5,572 nucleotides of DNA, taken from assembly GCA_003354225.1 (NCBI GenBank), contig PIVH01000507.1:1-5572 (forward strand), written 5' to 3'. Shown here piece after piece: positions 5,572 through 5,572 of this stretch. Under the pieces are notes generated by a model, which saw only the letters and a list, made by a program, of their open reading frames with translations, made no database searches and was not told the origin of the DNA. Both the position numbers and the translations under genes were made by a program. The first letter of the stretch is position 1, and every line of letters begins with the position of its first letter. The stretch comes from Globobulimina sp. (taxonomy: Eukaryota; Foraminifera; Rotaliida).

Positions 5572-5572
5572 G

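Larger units (their letters stand above)
5201..5572. other. 3' flank of the surface-protein gene
   Basis: This AT-rich sequence follows the TAA at 5198. It holds a candidate poly(A) signal, AATAAA, at 5335-5340, 135 bases past the stop, further AATAAA matches inside the 21-bp repeats, a pentanucleotide run and a possible convergent reading frame. No RNA gene was recognised. Confidence 0.5.

Noticed and set aside
1-5572. tRNA, rRNA, CRISPR or bacterial operon signals
   Set aside because: No cloverleaf arms, rRNA core motifs, regularly spaced palindromic repeats or ribosome-binding-site-led gene strings were seen.

Overview
The window looks like nuclear DNA of an AT-rich, intron-bearing eukaryote, probably a protist or other microbial eukaryote. 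The reasons are a LINE-type (non-LTR) retrotransposon, a 58-bp GT-AG intron that separates a signal-peptide exon from the main exon, a single-pass cell-surface protein architecture, and no bacterial gene signals. I cannot name the organism.

Positions 1 to about 3450 are read on the minus strand, whose coding sense is rich in A and C. They hold a degenerate LINE. From its 5' side (right) to its 3' side (left) there is a first reading frame (3452-2505) with a secretory signal-like start and a Thr/Asn/Ser-rich middle. An 8-base stop/start overlap joins it to a second frame carrying an AP-like endonuclease (2512 to about 2015, with its C-terminal end at about 1991-1890), a basic linker, and a reverse transcriptase (about 1035-1) that runs off the left edge. 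The second frame is broken twice, and both breaks hit catalytic parts. The endonuclease has lost the GDFN block with a frameshift near 2010. The RT changes frame at motif C near 345, where only the two aspartates of the expected (F/Y)ADD remain. This copy therefore looks dead for autonomous movement.

Positions 3453-3616 form a short spacer between two head-to-head reading frames, both starting with signal-like sequences. No TATA box or other recognisable element is visible.

Positions 3617-5200 (plus strand) hold a host gene richer in G+C than its surroundings. Its predicted product has a signal peptide, two tandem copies of a domain of about 160 residues (most like a ConA/LamG-type jelly roll), a cysteine-rich knot, a heptad-repeat stalk, one membrane helix and a short tail with a YxxV motif. 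The frame slips by one base near 4845, just before the stalk. The heptad register continues upstream of the only plausible intron acceptor, so a 1-base indel (real or assembly error) fits better than an intron.

Positions 5201-5572 are 3' flank: a (TTTTG)5 microsatellite, an AATAAA, a pair of 21-bp repeats, and a minus-strand open frame entering from the right edge that could be the 3' end of a convergent gene.
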